The position numbers and the translations under genes are program-made. From Yamagishiella unicocca (taxonomy: Eukaryota > Chlorophyta > Chlorophyceae > Chlamydomonadales > Volvocaceae), in NCBI GenBank assembly GCA_003116995.1, contig BDSL01000096.1, positions 310,001-374,000 of the forward strand: a stretch of DNA of 64,000 bases, given 5' to 3'. Shown piece after piece: positions 31,782-42,346 of this stretch; the stretch's first letter is position 1, and each line of letters opens with the position of its first letter. A model generated the notes under the pieces. The model did not search any database, was not told where the DNA came from, and worked only from the letters and a program-made list of their open reading frames with translations.

Positions 31782-34700
31782 CTAGAAGCGGTCCTTGGCG
31801 GCCCGCACCGCCCCGAACACCGCCCAGTCTTCAGCCGCCTGGTCGAAGCCCAGCTGCTTTCGGATGGCTGGGTCGTGGGGGCGCAGGAAGGGGTTGGTGG
31901 CCTTCTCCTCGCCCAGGGTGCTGGGCACCGTGGGCTCGCCCTGGGACCGAAGCGGCGTGGAGGTGCAGTGCGGAGTGGTGAGGGGTCAGGGTCGGATGAG
32001 GGCCAAGGCGGTTGTGAGGTGAGGTGACGACGAACAAGTGGCGGATGACGAATGAGCGGCGTAGCTGTAAATCGCTGCGTTCGGATTTCCCAGCCAGTCC
32101 CTCGGGCGCCGGTGCGGCCGGCTCCCCTTCCCTCCACATTGCTCCCCGCCCTTCCACGTTGCCCCCCTTCCCTCCTTTCTCCTATCGTCGTATGCAGCTC
32201 CCACATGGTTTCCTTGCTTGCCCCTCCTTGCCCCCCCCTTCGTAACCCCTCGCCTCACCCGGGCGCGCGCCGCGTCTACGCGGGCCTTACGCTCCGCCAG
32301 CTGGTGGTTGTGCGGGTCCACGGTGACGGCGAACTTGGCGTTGGACTGCGTGTATTCGTGCGCGCAGTAGACCAGCGCGGCGTCAGGCAGCGGCAGCAGC
32401 TTGGACAGCGAGGACCACATTTGCTGCGGGGAGCCCTCGAACAGGCGTCCGCAGCCCAGGGCGAAGAGCGTGTCGCCTGCGGGGTAGAGAGCGGGGGTTT
32501 GGGAATGGAGGGTTTAAGGGTTTAAGGGTTTAAGGGTTTAAGGGTTTAAGGGTTTAGAGGGTTTTGGGGCGGAGGTACGGAGTGGAGGTGCGGTGATGCG
32601 GTGGGGGGGGGCGAGAGAGAGGCGCAGCGTGGGCTTACGAGAAGGGAACCTCGCCCTCGTTCCAGCGCCGCCCCGATCGCTAGGCGCAACCCGACAGGGT
32701 TCAATCTCGTCCTTCCCCAGAACACGCCTGCCTACTAACTTTTCAGATCATGCTCTCTCTCATCCAACTCGCAAACCCGCACAACCCTCGTACCGGTCCC
32801 AACGTCGACATGCAAGCCGCATGCGGACCCCACCCCGAGCACCGCCCCACCAAGTTCTCCGGCAAGCACACTCAAACAGAGGCAAGCACACTCAAACAGA
32901 CGCTCCAGCCCAGCCGCAGCCTAGCGATCATTTGGCCCACATGGCCAACAGGCGTTGCTACGCCACCCCGAGCCCCACTCTCCAACCCCAAGCACCGCCC
33001 CCTCGGAAACCCCTTACCCGGAAACAGCGCCCCAGCCGCCGGCACCCAGTACGTGATGTGCCCCCGGGTGTGGCCGGGGGTGTCGTACACCCGCACATCT
33101 AGCGGCCCGAAGCTCCATGTGTCGCCGTCGCCAACCTGCGGCGGCGGCAGCAGCGACAGCAGCAGCAGCGACAGCGGCAGCAGCAGCAGCGACAGCAGTA
33201 TCGGCAGCAGTATCGGCAGCAGTATCGGCAGCAATATCGGCAGCAGTATCGGCAGCAATATCGGCAGCAGTATTGGCAGCAATATCGGCAGCAGTAGTGG
33301 CAGCAGTAGTGGCAGCAGTATCGGCAGCAGCAGTATCGGCAGCAGTAGTGAGCACGAGGGCCATGGCCACCGCTGCAGCGACCATGCAACCCTCTCGCCC
33401 CTCTGCTGCACCGTACACTTTACCATCGCCTTACCCTTTCCAAAAACCACACCCTCACACCCTCGCCGCCGCCCCGCCCCGTCCGCTCGCCGCCACACCC
33501 ACTCCCCGCCCACCTCCACTTCGATGCCGGGTATGCGGCCCCTGTCCGCCCTCGGCCCCACGATCGTGAGCTGCGGGTAGCGAGCCTTGAGAGCCATGTT
33601 GCCGCCCACGTGATCTCCGTGATGGTGTGTGTTGAGGATGGCGTCCAGGGACCAGCCCCTGCGGCGGGAGGGGGGGGGATGGGAGGAACCGTGGGTCGGC
33701 ACTGAAGGGTAAAGTTGAGTAAGGAAACGTTTCGTACACTCATTTGGGATTGCGTGGGTATGCTGGAGGGCTTGGGTGGGGTGTATGGTGGAGTGTGCGG
33801 GTGGTGAGGTAGGGGAGAGAGCAAGCAGGCGAGCCGACAAAGGAGGAAGGGGAAAGCGTGATGTGTGTGTGTGTGTGGGGGGGGGTGACGTAAAACCCGT
33901 GATGTGGGGGGGAGGGCCGTGACGCCGGGAGAGCGATGTTCGGAGTGTCCGTTGTACAGCTGTCGGCTCCCACGGTACCGAGACCCAGCAGGGGGGAGCC
34001 TGCGTGACTCGTAAGATATGGAATGGCTGATGGGGTGAACCCTCACGCAGTAGCGCCCGGGAGCCCGCCCTACACTTCCCACGTCGAGTAGCTGGGACGT
34101 TTCGCAACCCCTGTCCCTGCCCCTATGCACGCAAACATGCAGGCAGTTGCTTGCAAAACACAAACACCCAAACACACACAGTCAACCTTCGCGGCTTGGC
34201 AATAACTAGGTTAACACAAACGCAGTCGCTCCTCCCTGGAGCCCTTCACTCCTCCCCTCTCAGCCGCTCCTTTCACCTGTGTCGTGTGCACGGGTTTCGT
34301 CTCCCGCCCTTTCCCCCCGTGTCGAGTAACCGGTTCTTTTACACCCCCCCCCTCGTGTCGATGAGGGGGGTTTCCCTCGAACCCCCCCTCGTGTCGATTA
34401 ACCGGCTCTTTTACACACCCCTCCCCCCCCCGTGTCGAGTAACCGGTTCTTTTACACAAACCTTCCCCCCGTGTCGAGTAACCGGTTCTTTTACACACCC
34501 CTCCCCCCCATTCACCTGCTGTCCAGCGCTGCCACCACGGGGGCCGCCTCCGCCGGGTCCACCACCGCGGTGCGGCCGCTGCGTGGCTCGTGCAGCAGCC
34601 ACACGTAATTGTCCGACAGGCAGGGCACGCGTACGACCTCCATGGCGCTGCTGCTGCTGCTGCTGCTACTGCTAATTTCAGCTGCCGTGGCGGCGGTGAC

Positions 34701-34895
34701 GCCTGTGGCGACGCCACCGAGTGCGCTGCCTCTGGCGCTGCTGGTTGCGCTACTGCTGGTTGCGCTACTGCTGGTTGCGCTACTGCTACTGCTGGTGGTG
34801 GTGATAGATCGTAGGGAGGGCACAGTCCTGGGAAGGGGGAGCCCGGCGGGGCAGCGGGGAATCCGGGGGGGCACGCGGGGTTGGGCGGCACGCAT
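31782..34895 (-). CDS. GLX2: Hydroxyacylglutathione hydrolase (glyoxalase II), organelle-targeted
   Basis: Hydrolyses S-lactoylglutathione to lactate and glutathione, the second step of methylglyoxal detoxification. Five minus-strand exons: 34895-34516, 33658-33514, 33135-33018, 32476-32259, 31940-31782; 339 residues, all in phase. The metallo-beta-lactamase core starts near residue 78 ([17 protein letters not shown]). The metal motif is [10 protein letters not shown], followed by [37 protein letters not shown], and the substrate-binding C-terminal region [22 protein letters not shown]. The first 75 residues ([20 protein letters not shown], then Ser/Thr/Ala runs) have Arg but no acids and fit a mitochondrial or plastid presequence. 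A longer in-frame start at 35171 and a short cytosolic start near 34643 are alternatives. Introns hold a telomere-like array, a CAG-rich microsatellite and repeats of forms A and B. Confidence 0.95.
32510..32557. repeat. Telomere-like octamer array in an intron
   Basis: Five perfect gggtttaa units and one gggtttag, then agggttttgggg. It lies in the intron between exons 3 and 4 of GLX2. The Chlamydomonas telomere unit is TTTTAGGG; here the octamer is TTTAAGGG, so it is a variant, not a canonical telomere. Confidence 0.9.
33139..33352. repeat. CAG/TATCGG composite microsatellite
   Basis: 12-bp and 24-bp alternations of cagcagtatcgg and cagcaatatcgg, flanked by cagcagcgaca units, begin directly next to the acceptor of GLX2 exon 3 (exon edge 33135). 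Open frames in it are artefacts. Confidence 0.9.
33716..33780 (+). repeat. Dispersed intron-type element, form B copy 4
   Basis: Reads gagtaaggaaacgtttcgta, cactcatttgggattgcgtg, ggtatgctggagggcttggg. In GLX2 intron 1, about 60 bp from the exon 2 edge. It is most similar to the reversed copy at 37371-37425. Confidence 0.65.
34311..34475 (-). repeat. Clustered half-copies of form A
   Basis: Four tandem or near-tandem pieces of ccccccgtgtcgagtaaccg + gttcttttacac, in GLX2 intron 1 close to the donor of exon 1. Only the ACCGGTTAC half is repeated, separated by C tracts. Confidence 0.8.
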
Positions 34896-35718
34896 GGCGG
34901 CGAGAGATCGGGACTGGGTGCTGCTGCCACTGCCGCTGTAGTGCCGCCCGCTGGGGGGGCGGCCGCATAGGTGCGCAAGGGCCGGCAGATCGGAGAGGAG
35001 GGGGATGCTGGGGTGGGGGATACGGTGGGGTGCGGGATGCGGCTGGGCTTGAGGAATGCGGAAGGGGACGGGATGTGGGGAGGGTGTTGCGGTTAGCTGG
35101 GTTAGATCGACACGCGAGTTGCCGCTAACGCGGCTCTGGCCAGCAGATGCGCCAGCTACTCCCACTGCCATTGCACCCAGTACAGGTCAATCGCTACAAC
35201 GCCCCAAGGACGGGCAGCAGTCGGCCCAGGGCTGAAGTTGGCAAGTCGTCGTGCATTTTTGGTGCTGCACACATGCGCTGCGGATGTGCCCTTACTGCGT
35301 TCAAGGGTCGTTTACGATTTTGCTATCCATCTGGTGCTGCGCCACCGCCAGGCCAAGTGCTCAAGGTATCCCACCTGGCAAAAACTGGCTTCCTGCACGC
35401 CTTAAACCAGAGCGCTTGCAGGCTGGTACCTGGAAAAAGGAGCGCATACTAAATCATTTTCCTCTACCTTACACCTACGGGCTACGGCAACCAATCGGGC
35501 AGGGGCATCGCGGTCTTACCGTAGAGCATAATATTGAAATTTAAGATATCGCACTAAATCGAGTATATGTTTGTCTATAGTTGTATCGTCCCATCAGCGC
35601 GCAAACCCTATACATTCATTATTGTCAAATTGATGTCCCGTGGTCCCACCTATTCACTGTCTGATAAACTCGCATAGCAGATACATATTTTACTTGTCAA
35701 CACATCCTACATAATCAT
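34896..35718. other. Divergent promoter region of GLX2 and the acyltransferase
   Basis: 34900-35170 (minus) is either 5' leader or an N-terminal extension of GLX2. 35520-35720 is AT-rich with tatat words and leads to the ATG pair at 35719/35722. No further gene seen. Confidence 0.5.
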
Positions 35719-35721
35719 ATG

Positions 35722-38700
35722 ATGTCTGGATTGGACCGCGTTGCGGGTCGGCTGGCCTGCACCTGGTTTCTCCTGACGGCAATCGCTCAAGTATGGCTAT
35801 GGCCGCTCATTATAGCAGCTTTATATTACTCTCGGAGTGCCTGGCTGACAATTGGCTTCGTTGGGTGAGCCGCGGACGGTGTCGTTGCGAGAAAGTTGGA
35901 GAGCAGTTGGAGTTGCACGCCACGCAGGTCGCGAACATTGGCCGCAGGTACATGGCGTACATTTTGCGCGGTCCAGGTGCCAAAGCAGCGCGCAATTGCG
36001 CGTGGCCCAAACCCCTCCGAAGGTATGCGACGTTGCGCAACGATGTGGCCCCCCACGACCGGGAAACATCGGCCAACCCACGCCGCGATGCCTTCTTATA
36101 GAGAAATTGAACGTATCCGAGACATGACTGTGAGACGCGGCCTCCACCCGCACCCTGCACGTCCTCTCCACCTTGACAACGGCTCACACATCGCACTTAC
36201 CACGTGCGCATGGGGTTTCCTGTTGCAATATACGCATATCCCATGCCCCATGCTGCATCCCATAATACTCAACTCAAGTCCAACTTCCCCGATTTCGAAG
36301 TTGACGTAATCGGAGGCACAGTGCCAGTCGCGTTGGCTCGGCCCGCCCTCCGTGGGCTGCCCCAGCGGCAGCGCGGCTTCTGCACCGCGTTCATGAGTTC
36401 CTGACATGAGATGAGGGGCTTCGCGCCTGATGCTGACATGCCCGCTAGTTACCCGCGGCGCGCTGGGAGGTGACCAGGTTTTCGGGCGGTGGCGACCTCG
36501 TCCGCCCTCGTGCGCCTGCGCGGCGTTTCCCGCCTCGCGCAGACGGCTGGTAGCTGCATCGGACAGCGCACTGTCCGATGCACGGCCCGGCATGTGCGGC
36601 CATCGCACATGCCGGGCCGTCACGCTAGCACACGTGGGAGCCGCGAGCCGCTGGGCGGCGCACCTTGCGGCTTGTCGCTTTGTTGGGGTTGCGAAAGAGG
36701 GTCCGCTGTTGGATCATCTCGCTGTTGGGTCCTCTGCTGTTGGGCGACTGCAGCAGCCCCAAGCAGGCATGCTCGTGCACACCCACCCTCACTGCACCCG
36801 GCACACAACCGCGGTTGGGAGCCTGTTCAGGCACCCGCACTCGAGCAGGCCATCACATGATGTCATTGCGCCCGCGGCCGCAACGACGGGTGCATGCGGC
36901 AGGAAGGAGTGGGTCACACGCAGGCCGCTCCACCTGCGTGCGACAAGTGCCGGTCGTGCCGCCGCGCTCGTGTGTTGCGCAGGTGGGCCTTATGGCGCGT
37001 CATGGCCGCCTACTTCCCCGCCCGCCTGGTCAAGACCGCGGACCTGGACCCGGCCGGCCGCTACCTGTTCGCCGTACACCCGCACGGCATCATCGCGATC
37101 TCCTCCTGGCTCTCGTTCGCCACCGAGGCCACCGGCTTCTCAGAGAAGTTCCCAGGTAGCTAGGCCCCGCACTCTCACGCTCCGCAACCCAATGCACCAC
37201 TTCCCACCAAACCCAACTTACTTATCTCTCATGTGCTGACCTACGGGTCTACCAACCCAACCCCAACCCATTTACCTGCCTCGACCGCCCCACCCCGCCC
37301 CGCCCCGGCCTGTTTGCACCCCACCCCGCCCCGGCCCCGCCCCGCCCCACCCCGCCCCGCCCCGGCCTGTTGCGTGCAATTCCGAACGAGTGCGCGGAAC
37401 GTTTTCTAATCGGTTTCATTTGCAAGTGCCGACCCACGGGTTTCCTCTCATCCCCGCCCCGGTCCCACACTACCGTACCACCTCCTCCGCCCGCCTCATC
37501 CCCCTCGGCCCCCTCATCCCCCTCGCGCCCCCCCCCCTTCCCACAGGCCTAGACTTGCGGGTGGCCACCCTGGAGAGCAACTTCCGTGTGCCAGGGCTGC
37601 GGGAGTACATCCTGCTGCACGGCATGTGCGACGCCAGCAGGGACACCATACGCGCTGTCCTCAGCGGGCGAGTCATCACGGACATGGGACAGGGAGGGCG
37701 GCAGGGAGGCCCGGGTAGGGGGGCCGAGTAGACCCGGTTACACGACACATGAAGCGGAGGGCAGAAACTAGCCGGCGAGGCAGCGGCGAGGGGGAGACGC
37801 CGAGCACCAGCCCCGCCCATACGGGCGATTAGGCCCCGTCAGATCATGGGCATAGATGCTGTCGCGTTGCAGAAAGAGCGCTTTCGGTTTTTGAAATGCC
37901 ATGGCGGGAAAGGGCGCGCTTGTGGCACGCTTGCGTGACCTCATCCCCTCCTTCAACACCACCAGCCCACTGCCTTGTCCGCCCCACTGCCCACTGCCTT
38001 GTCGGCCCCACAGCCCAGCTCCGCCTCACCGACCCGGCCTCCCCGACCCAGCCCCCGGAGCCCTAACTGGCCCAGTCCTCCGTGATGAAATCTTCTCCCG
38101 TGTGCCAACTGCCTATCTCTCAACTGGCCGTCTCTCAACTGGCCGTCTCCCAACTGGCCGTCCCTCGCCCACAGAAAGCCGGGGCGGTGCGCGCTGCTGG
38201 TGGTGGGGGGCGCGGCGGAGGCGCTGCTGGCAGCACCGGGCACGTACGATCTGGTGAGGGCGCCGGGGGTAGCAGCGCCGGGGCCGGAGGCTGGGGCCGG
38301 AGGCTGGGGCCGGAGGCTGGGGCCGGAGGCTGGGGCCGGAGGCTGGGGCCGGGGGCTGGGACCGGGGGCAGCAACGCTGGCGGTCATGGTGTGTGGGATC
38401 AGGCTCCGTGTCCACGTCAAGGGCTTGCAGGGAGTGGCTAAAGTGGTGACAAGATCATGGCCACGAGGCTGGCTTTGGCTCGAAGGGGAGTGAGTCGTGC
38501 GGATGTTCTTGCCTTTGCCACCAGTACATGCTGCCGTACGGAGGCGAGGGTTGCGGCAGTCGCCGTGCCGTCATACCGCCAACCGTAGCTCCTACAGCGG
38601 ACCGAGTGCGTGTATGTGCAGCATGGACGGCTCCGCCCCGGCACCCCTCCCGCTGGGGTGGCCACCGGTACGTGCGCTCCACGCAGTGCCGTCGTCGCGT

Positions 38701-40546
38701 CCGTATGTGTGGCCGTCCAGTAGCATGCGCGCGTCTCCCGCTGTCTGAAGGCTATGCACCAACTACATTTCCCCAGTCGCGTTACCGGTCCTTCTATTGT
38801 AGTCCCTCCATCCTGCGCCGACTCACGGGTCCCCCCTCTCCTACCGCCCCCTCCACCCCCCCAGGTGCTCCTCGCGCGGAAGGGCTTTGTCAAGCTGGCG
38901 CTGCAGACGGGCGCGGCGCTGGTCCCCGTGGTTGCGTACGGCGAAACTGACACCCTACACACGCACATCCCGTCGCCCAGCAGCACAGCCGCCACCGTCA
39001 TGAGGTGAGGGTTGCGGTGGGAGTGGGCGGGGGACAGGGGCCACCGTCGTGAGGTGAGGGGTGCGGTGGGAGTGGGCGGGGGACAGGGGCCACCGTCGTG
39101 AGGTGAGGGGTGCGGTGGGAGTGGGCGGGGGACAGGGGCCACCGTCGTGAGGTGAGGGGTGCGGTGGGAGTGGGCGGGGGACAGGGGCCACCGTCGTGAG
39201 GTGAGGGGTGCGGGGGGGCTCGGGGCAGGGGGCAGGGGCAGGCCCGGGGGTAGGCGGCGGGCCACAGGGGTGGCATGAGACGTGGTTGCGTCAAGCGGTG
39301 TAGCAGCATTTAGTGCGTGGGAGGGTCGAGTGCGGGCAGAAGGGGGCAGAAGGGGGCAGGATGGCATGTTGCGTTGGGAGCTGGTGGCGCGCACTATGCG
39401 AGGCGGCATAAGTTGCGGGTACCTGCAACAGGGTGGGCAATGCTGCCTTTCAGCGCGCCTATATGTCACAAGCGTACGCCAAAACGTGGCGTCTTCGCGC
39501 GGAGCCGGGAAGGCACCTGTTAGATGTGGGTAGGGTAGTGAGCTGGCGGGCCCGGTGGCGACCGCCCGCCGCACCTCCACCAGCCGGGACCACCTGGGAC
39601 CAGGCACGCCGCTCGGCCCTCGAAAGAGGTGGGCGACCGAACCGAAAGACGAGGCCGCCGCCGCCACCCCTCCTCGCTCCTTTTTGGACTGCAGGCGAAT
39701 AAAGCGTGTCTTTGGCTTCTCGACGCCTCTGTGCTGGGGCGTGGGGCTCTTTGGGGGTAAGTGCCGCCGTGTTGGCGGGGCACCGGGCTGCGGTGCAGGG
39801 ATGGCACCGCAGCCGCCCAGCGACCTCCCATGGTACCAGCGTCAGCATCGCGCCCCTGCCCCTGACGCGCATCTAAGCTGCGCCTTTCCTGCCACGCCGT
39901 GCCCGGGTTCGAGCCCTGCCCCAGCCTATCATTCGCTGCTCTGCTCCCTGTGCCGGCGCCTGCGCGTGGAGAGCATCGCCACCCAAAACCCTCTCCGCCC
40001 TCCCCACTGCATCCGCAGGCTGGGGCATGTTGCCGCTGCAGACACCCCTGGTGACCGTCGTCGGCAAGCCCTTGGCGGTGGAAAAGTGAGTTAGTTAGTT
40101 GGGGCCAACCGCTCAGACGCTGAGCCGCCTTCCGTTGCTGCCAAGACGAGCGCTGGAAGGTCGTCATGCTTGTGCTGTGTTCAGCACATCTCGGACGGGA
40201 GCCCTGGCAGCCGCCGTTGCGAGCCCCCCTAACTCCCCAGCGCCCGCCATCCCACACCACCAACTTGAGGACAGGAAAACAGCACCATCGGCTGTAGAGC
40301 AGCGCACGTTGCGCATTGGTCGGGTTCAGTGTCATGCCCACCTAACACCGCCCAATCGCTCCCCAACCCCCTCAACCACACTAACTCGGCCCAACCTCTC
40401 GCGCCCGTGCCAGGACGCCGGAGCCAACCGATGAGCAGGTGCAGCGTGTGCACGCCAGCTACACAGCGGCACTGAAACAGCTATGGGAGGAGACGAGCGA
40501 TAAGTACGGCAAGGGCGTACGGCGGGAGCTAACTGTGGTGCAGTGA
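35722..40546 (+). CDS. DGAT2: Type-2 diacylglycerol acyltransferase (DGAT2 family)
   Basis: Transfers an acyl group from acyl-CoA to diacylglycerol, the last step of triacylglycerol synthesis, in the ER or plastid envelope. Exons: 35722-35864, 36983-37155, 37547-37667, 38175-38253, 38865-39004, 39695-39756, 40019-40085, 40414-40546; about 305 residues. The core is clear: YFPARLVKTADLDP, catalytic HPHG (FAVHPHGIIAIS), FRVPGLREYILLHGMCDASRDT, LLVVGGAAEALLAAPGTYDL, RKGFVKLALQTGAALVPVVAYGE, FGFSTPLCWGVGLFG, TPLVTVVGKPLAVEK and the C-terminal YTAALKQLWEETSDKYG. Exon 1 supplies hydrophobic helices (WFLLTAIAQVWLWPLIIAAL); its phase fits, but about 20 residues usual before the core are missing, so an exon may hide in intron 1. 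Exon 3 must end at 37667 before GCGAGT, a GC-AG intron. Introns hold hairpins, three minisatellite or repeat arrays and both element forms. Confidence 0.92.
36556..36620. repeat. Two adjacent perfect hairpins
   Basis: Hairpin 1 at 36556-36581 has 10-bp arms gcatcggaca / tgtccgatgc and a 6-base loop. Hairpin 2 at 36582-36620 has 17-bp arms acggcccggcatgtgcg / cgcacatgccgggccgt and a 5-base loop. CTAG follows 4 bases after hairpin 2. They lie in intron 1 of the acyltransferase gene. A subterminal hairpin followed by CTRR resembles a Helitron 3' end, but the next base is C, not T. Confidence 0.9.
37371..37425 (-). repeat. Dispersed intron-type element, form B copy 5
   Basis: Reverse complement reads gaaaccgattagaaaacgtt, ccgcgcactcgttcggaatt, gcacgc. 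In the acyltransferase intron before exon 3, reversed relative to the gene. Closest to copy 4. Confidence 0.55.
37728..37760 (+). repeat. Dispersed intron-type element, form A partial copy
   Basis: gtagacccggttacacgaca + catgaagcgg, about 60 bp after the GC donor of acyltransferase exon 3. As with the copy at 27531, it is a forward copy near a donor. Confidence 0.6.
38279..38349. repeat. Minisatellite, 13-bp unit, about 5.5 copies
   Basis: Units of ggggccggaggct just after the exon ending at 38253 in the acyltransferase gene. Confidence 0.9.
38743..38800 (-). repeat. Dispersed intron-type element, form A copy 4
   Basis: Plus strand: gtctgaaggctatgcaccaa, ctacatttccccagtcgcgt, taccggtccttctattgtag. 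It lies 65 bp before the acceptor at 38864 in the acyltransferase gene. Confidence 0.7.
38992..39205 (+). repeat. 49-bp tandem array that multiplies a 5' splice site
   Basis: The end of exon 5 and its donor (ccaccgtcatgag|gtgagg) are part of a 49-bp unit repeated downstream four more times. Candidate donors fall at 39005, 39054, 39103, 39152 and 39201. Only the first copy has 'catgag'; the rest have 'cgtgag'. Each added unit would shift the frame by one base. Confidence 0.95.
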
Positions 40547-42346
40547 TGCGGGCAGCGGGATATGGCGTTCGGGTGTTGTGAAAGGAATGACGAATGGATT
40601 GGGAGATGTGTACAGATGTGGGTGCGAACTACCTTGCTGCGCGGTGCGTTCTCCATGCGTGCCGCGTTCTGCACTTGCCACCACGCGTGACGTAGCGCAG
40701 GTTTTGCGAAGCGAATTCGCGATTGGACTCTCGGCAGAAGACTAGAGGGAGGGGCACCCTTAATACACTTCGCCATCCAAGGTATGCGGTAACCACCGTT
40801 CGGCCCCAGGTAGTTGCGCAGGGGAATGGTACGGCCGCCTGATTTTCCGGCTCGGCCTCGCTTGCCGCATCCGTATTGAGTCGGGCTCGTAGTGCTGTTA
40901 CGAGTCCTGTCGTGCGCAAGGGACCGCCGCTGTAGCCTCCGTACGGCGTCTAGGTGCGATATGAGGTGCTTTGCAGATGCAGTGGGTCCATTTGTGCTTC
41001 TTAAATTGAGGACGGCGGTGCGCTGCTTCGCATTTTTAGATTGTACGAATACCGGGTACCGCTATCGCGCGCCTTTGCGGAATGTGGTAGGCATGGTCCG
41101 CACCGGGGGCTGCAGGAGCACCCGACGGGCGGCGAGGTCAACGGCTACTGCACCGCAGGACAGCCAGCTTGCGGGTCTTGCCGGTAATAGCTGAGGCACC
41201 GATATTAGCCGAGGTACCGGTAGTAGCCGAGAAGGTGCGTAATGAGGCATGTGGGTCCCGTGTACCCGATCCTGCAGGTGCTCAGTCGCCATCTGCCTTT
41301 GGCTCTCTGCAGGGCTAGCCGAGGTTTGATGCGTGCTGTTGGGCCCCCGGCGCTTCCCCCGCCGTTCTGCGTGGGGTGTCGGCTGTGCCCCTGGTATCAA
41401 TCGCATACAGGGAGCCCAATGCGCTGTTTCGCCTGGCATTGGCTGGTTTCTTGTCTTCGGCGCAGGCGTCTGGTTGGGACGTCACGTTCCCGCTTTTGTG
41501 GTGTCTGTTATGTGCTTCACCAGGTGGCGTCGACGCTGACCTTCATCTGCATCGTCTTGCAATGTCCTAGTGATATGATTCGCCGATGTTTCCCTGGGCC
41601 ACTGCAACCTGGTTGATGCAGTGGACAAGGCTAGGACAAGGACATTGGGCGAGGGCTTCGGCAATGTAGAGGAGTGCAGAAAGGTGCCGTTCTGTCAACA
41701 GACAATGCCGCCTCGTAATAGCAATTTTGCACAATGCCGCAAATCCTAGGTTCCTGGGGTATTTGCGCGCCTTGACATGACGCGGGTGTGCTATGACTGT
41801 TTCCTATCCCCTGCCTCGACCGCGAACAATGGGGCCATGCGGCTGCCTAAGCAAGCAGCAGATGATCAAATTGGACAAGTAGTTATGTTGATGCCGGGGA
41901 TTCTTTCGGGACACTGTGCGCAGTGCAAGTGTCGCACACCACCCTCGACCAGCGACCCAGCCCACGAGCAATTTCTCAACACATACGGACGATCCGGGTT
42001 TTCAAGGTAGCGAAGTGCGCACTTGTATATGTGTGCCATCGCTGTCGCAACTGGGCCGTATGATGGGACCCGGCCTATATACCGGTACGTACACTCTGCA
42101 TTATTTCAGTTGCCTGGTCATACCCCAGTAAGCCAGTTACATTATATAAAATAACTTCAATCATTCTAACAGATTGACAATGCATTGATGCGCTCGCTGT
42201 TGCAAAGGCGCCATAGCTGTACGTAGAGGCCGGCGCTAGGTAACACCGAGGCCTGCCTCGAAGACTGGTAGACGATTACTTGAAATCCACCTTACCAGTT
42301 GTTCGGCGGGGCTCACAAGGGGTCCAGGGTTCTCCTTTGCGGTTCG
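40547..42346. other. Intergenic stretch with possible transposon debris
   Basis: The minus frame near 41140-41085 ends PVRTMPTTFRKGAR and a plus frame at 41319-41570 (ACCWAPGASPAVLRG, then SIAYREPNALFRLALAG) is coding-like but has no start or splice partner. 42130-42160 is AT-rich with a TATA word. Nothing else definite. Confidence 0.4.
42143..42150 (+). promoter_or_regulatory. TATA box candidate of the Cys/Gln-rich gene
   Basis: TATATAAA within an AT-rich island, 197 bp upstream of the ATG at 42347. Confidence 0.4.

Noticed and set aside
33139..33352. CRISPR-like regular spacing of short repeats
   Set aside because: Units are contiguous 12-bp microsatellite steps without unique spacers, in a eukaryotic intron.
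32872..34107. 411-codon minus-strand frame
   Set aside because: A fusion of GLX2 exons 2 and 3 with introns, including a microsatellite; the splice model explains the conserved parts.
36096..36623. 175-codon minus-strand frame in acyltransferase intron 1
   Set aside because: Crosses the perfect hairpins, has no family motif and mixed codon use. Treated as chance.
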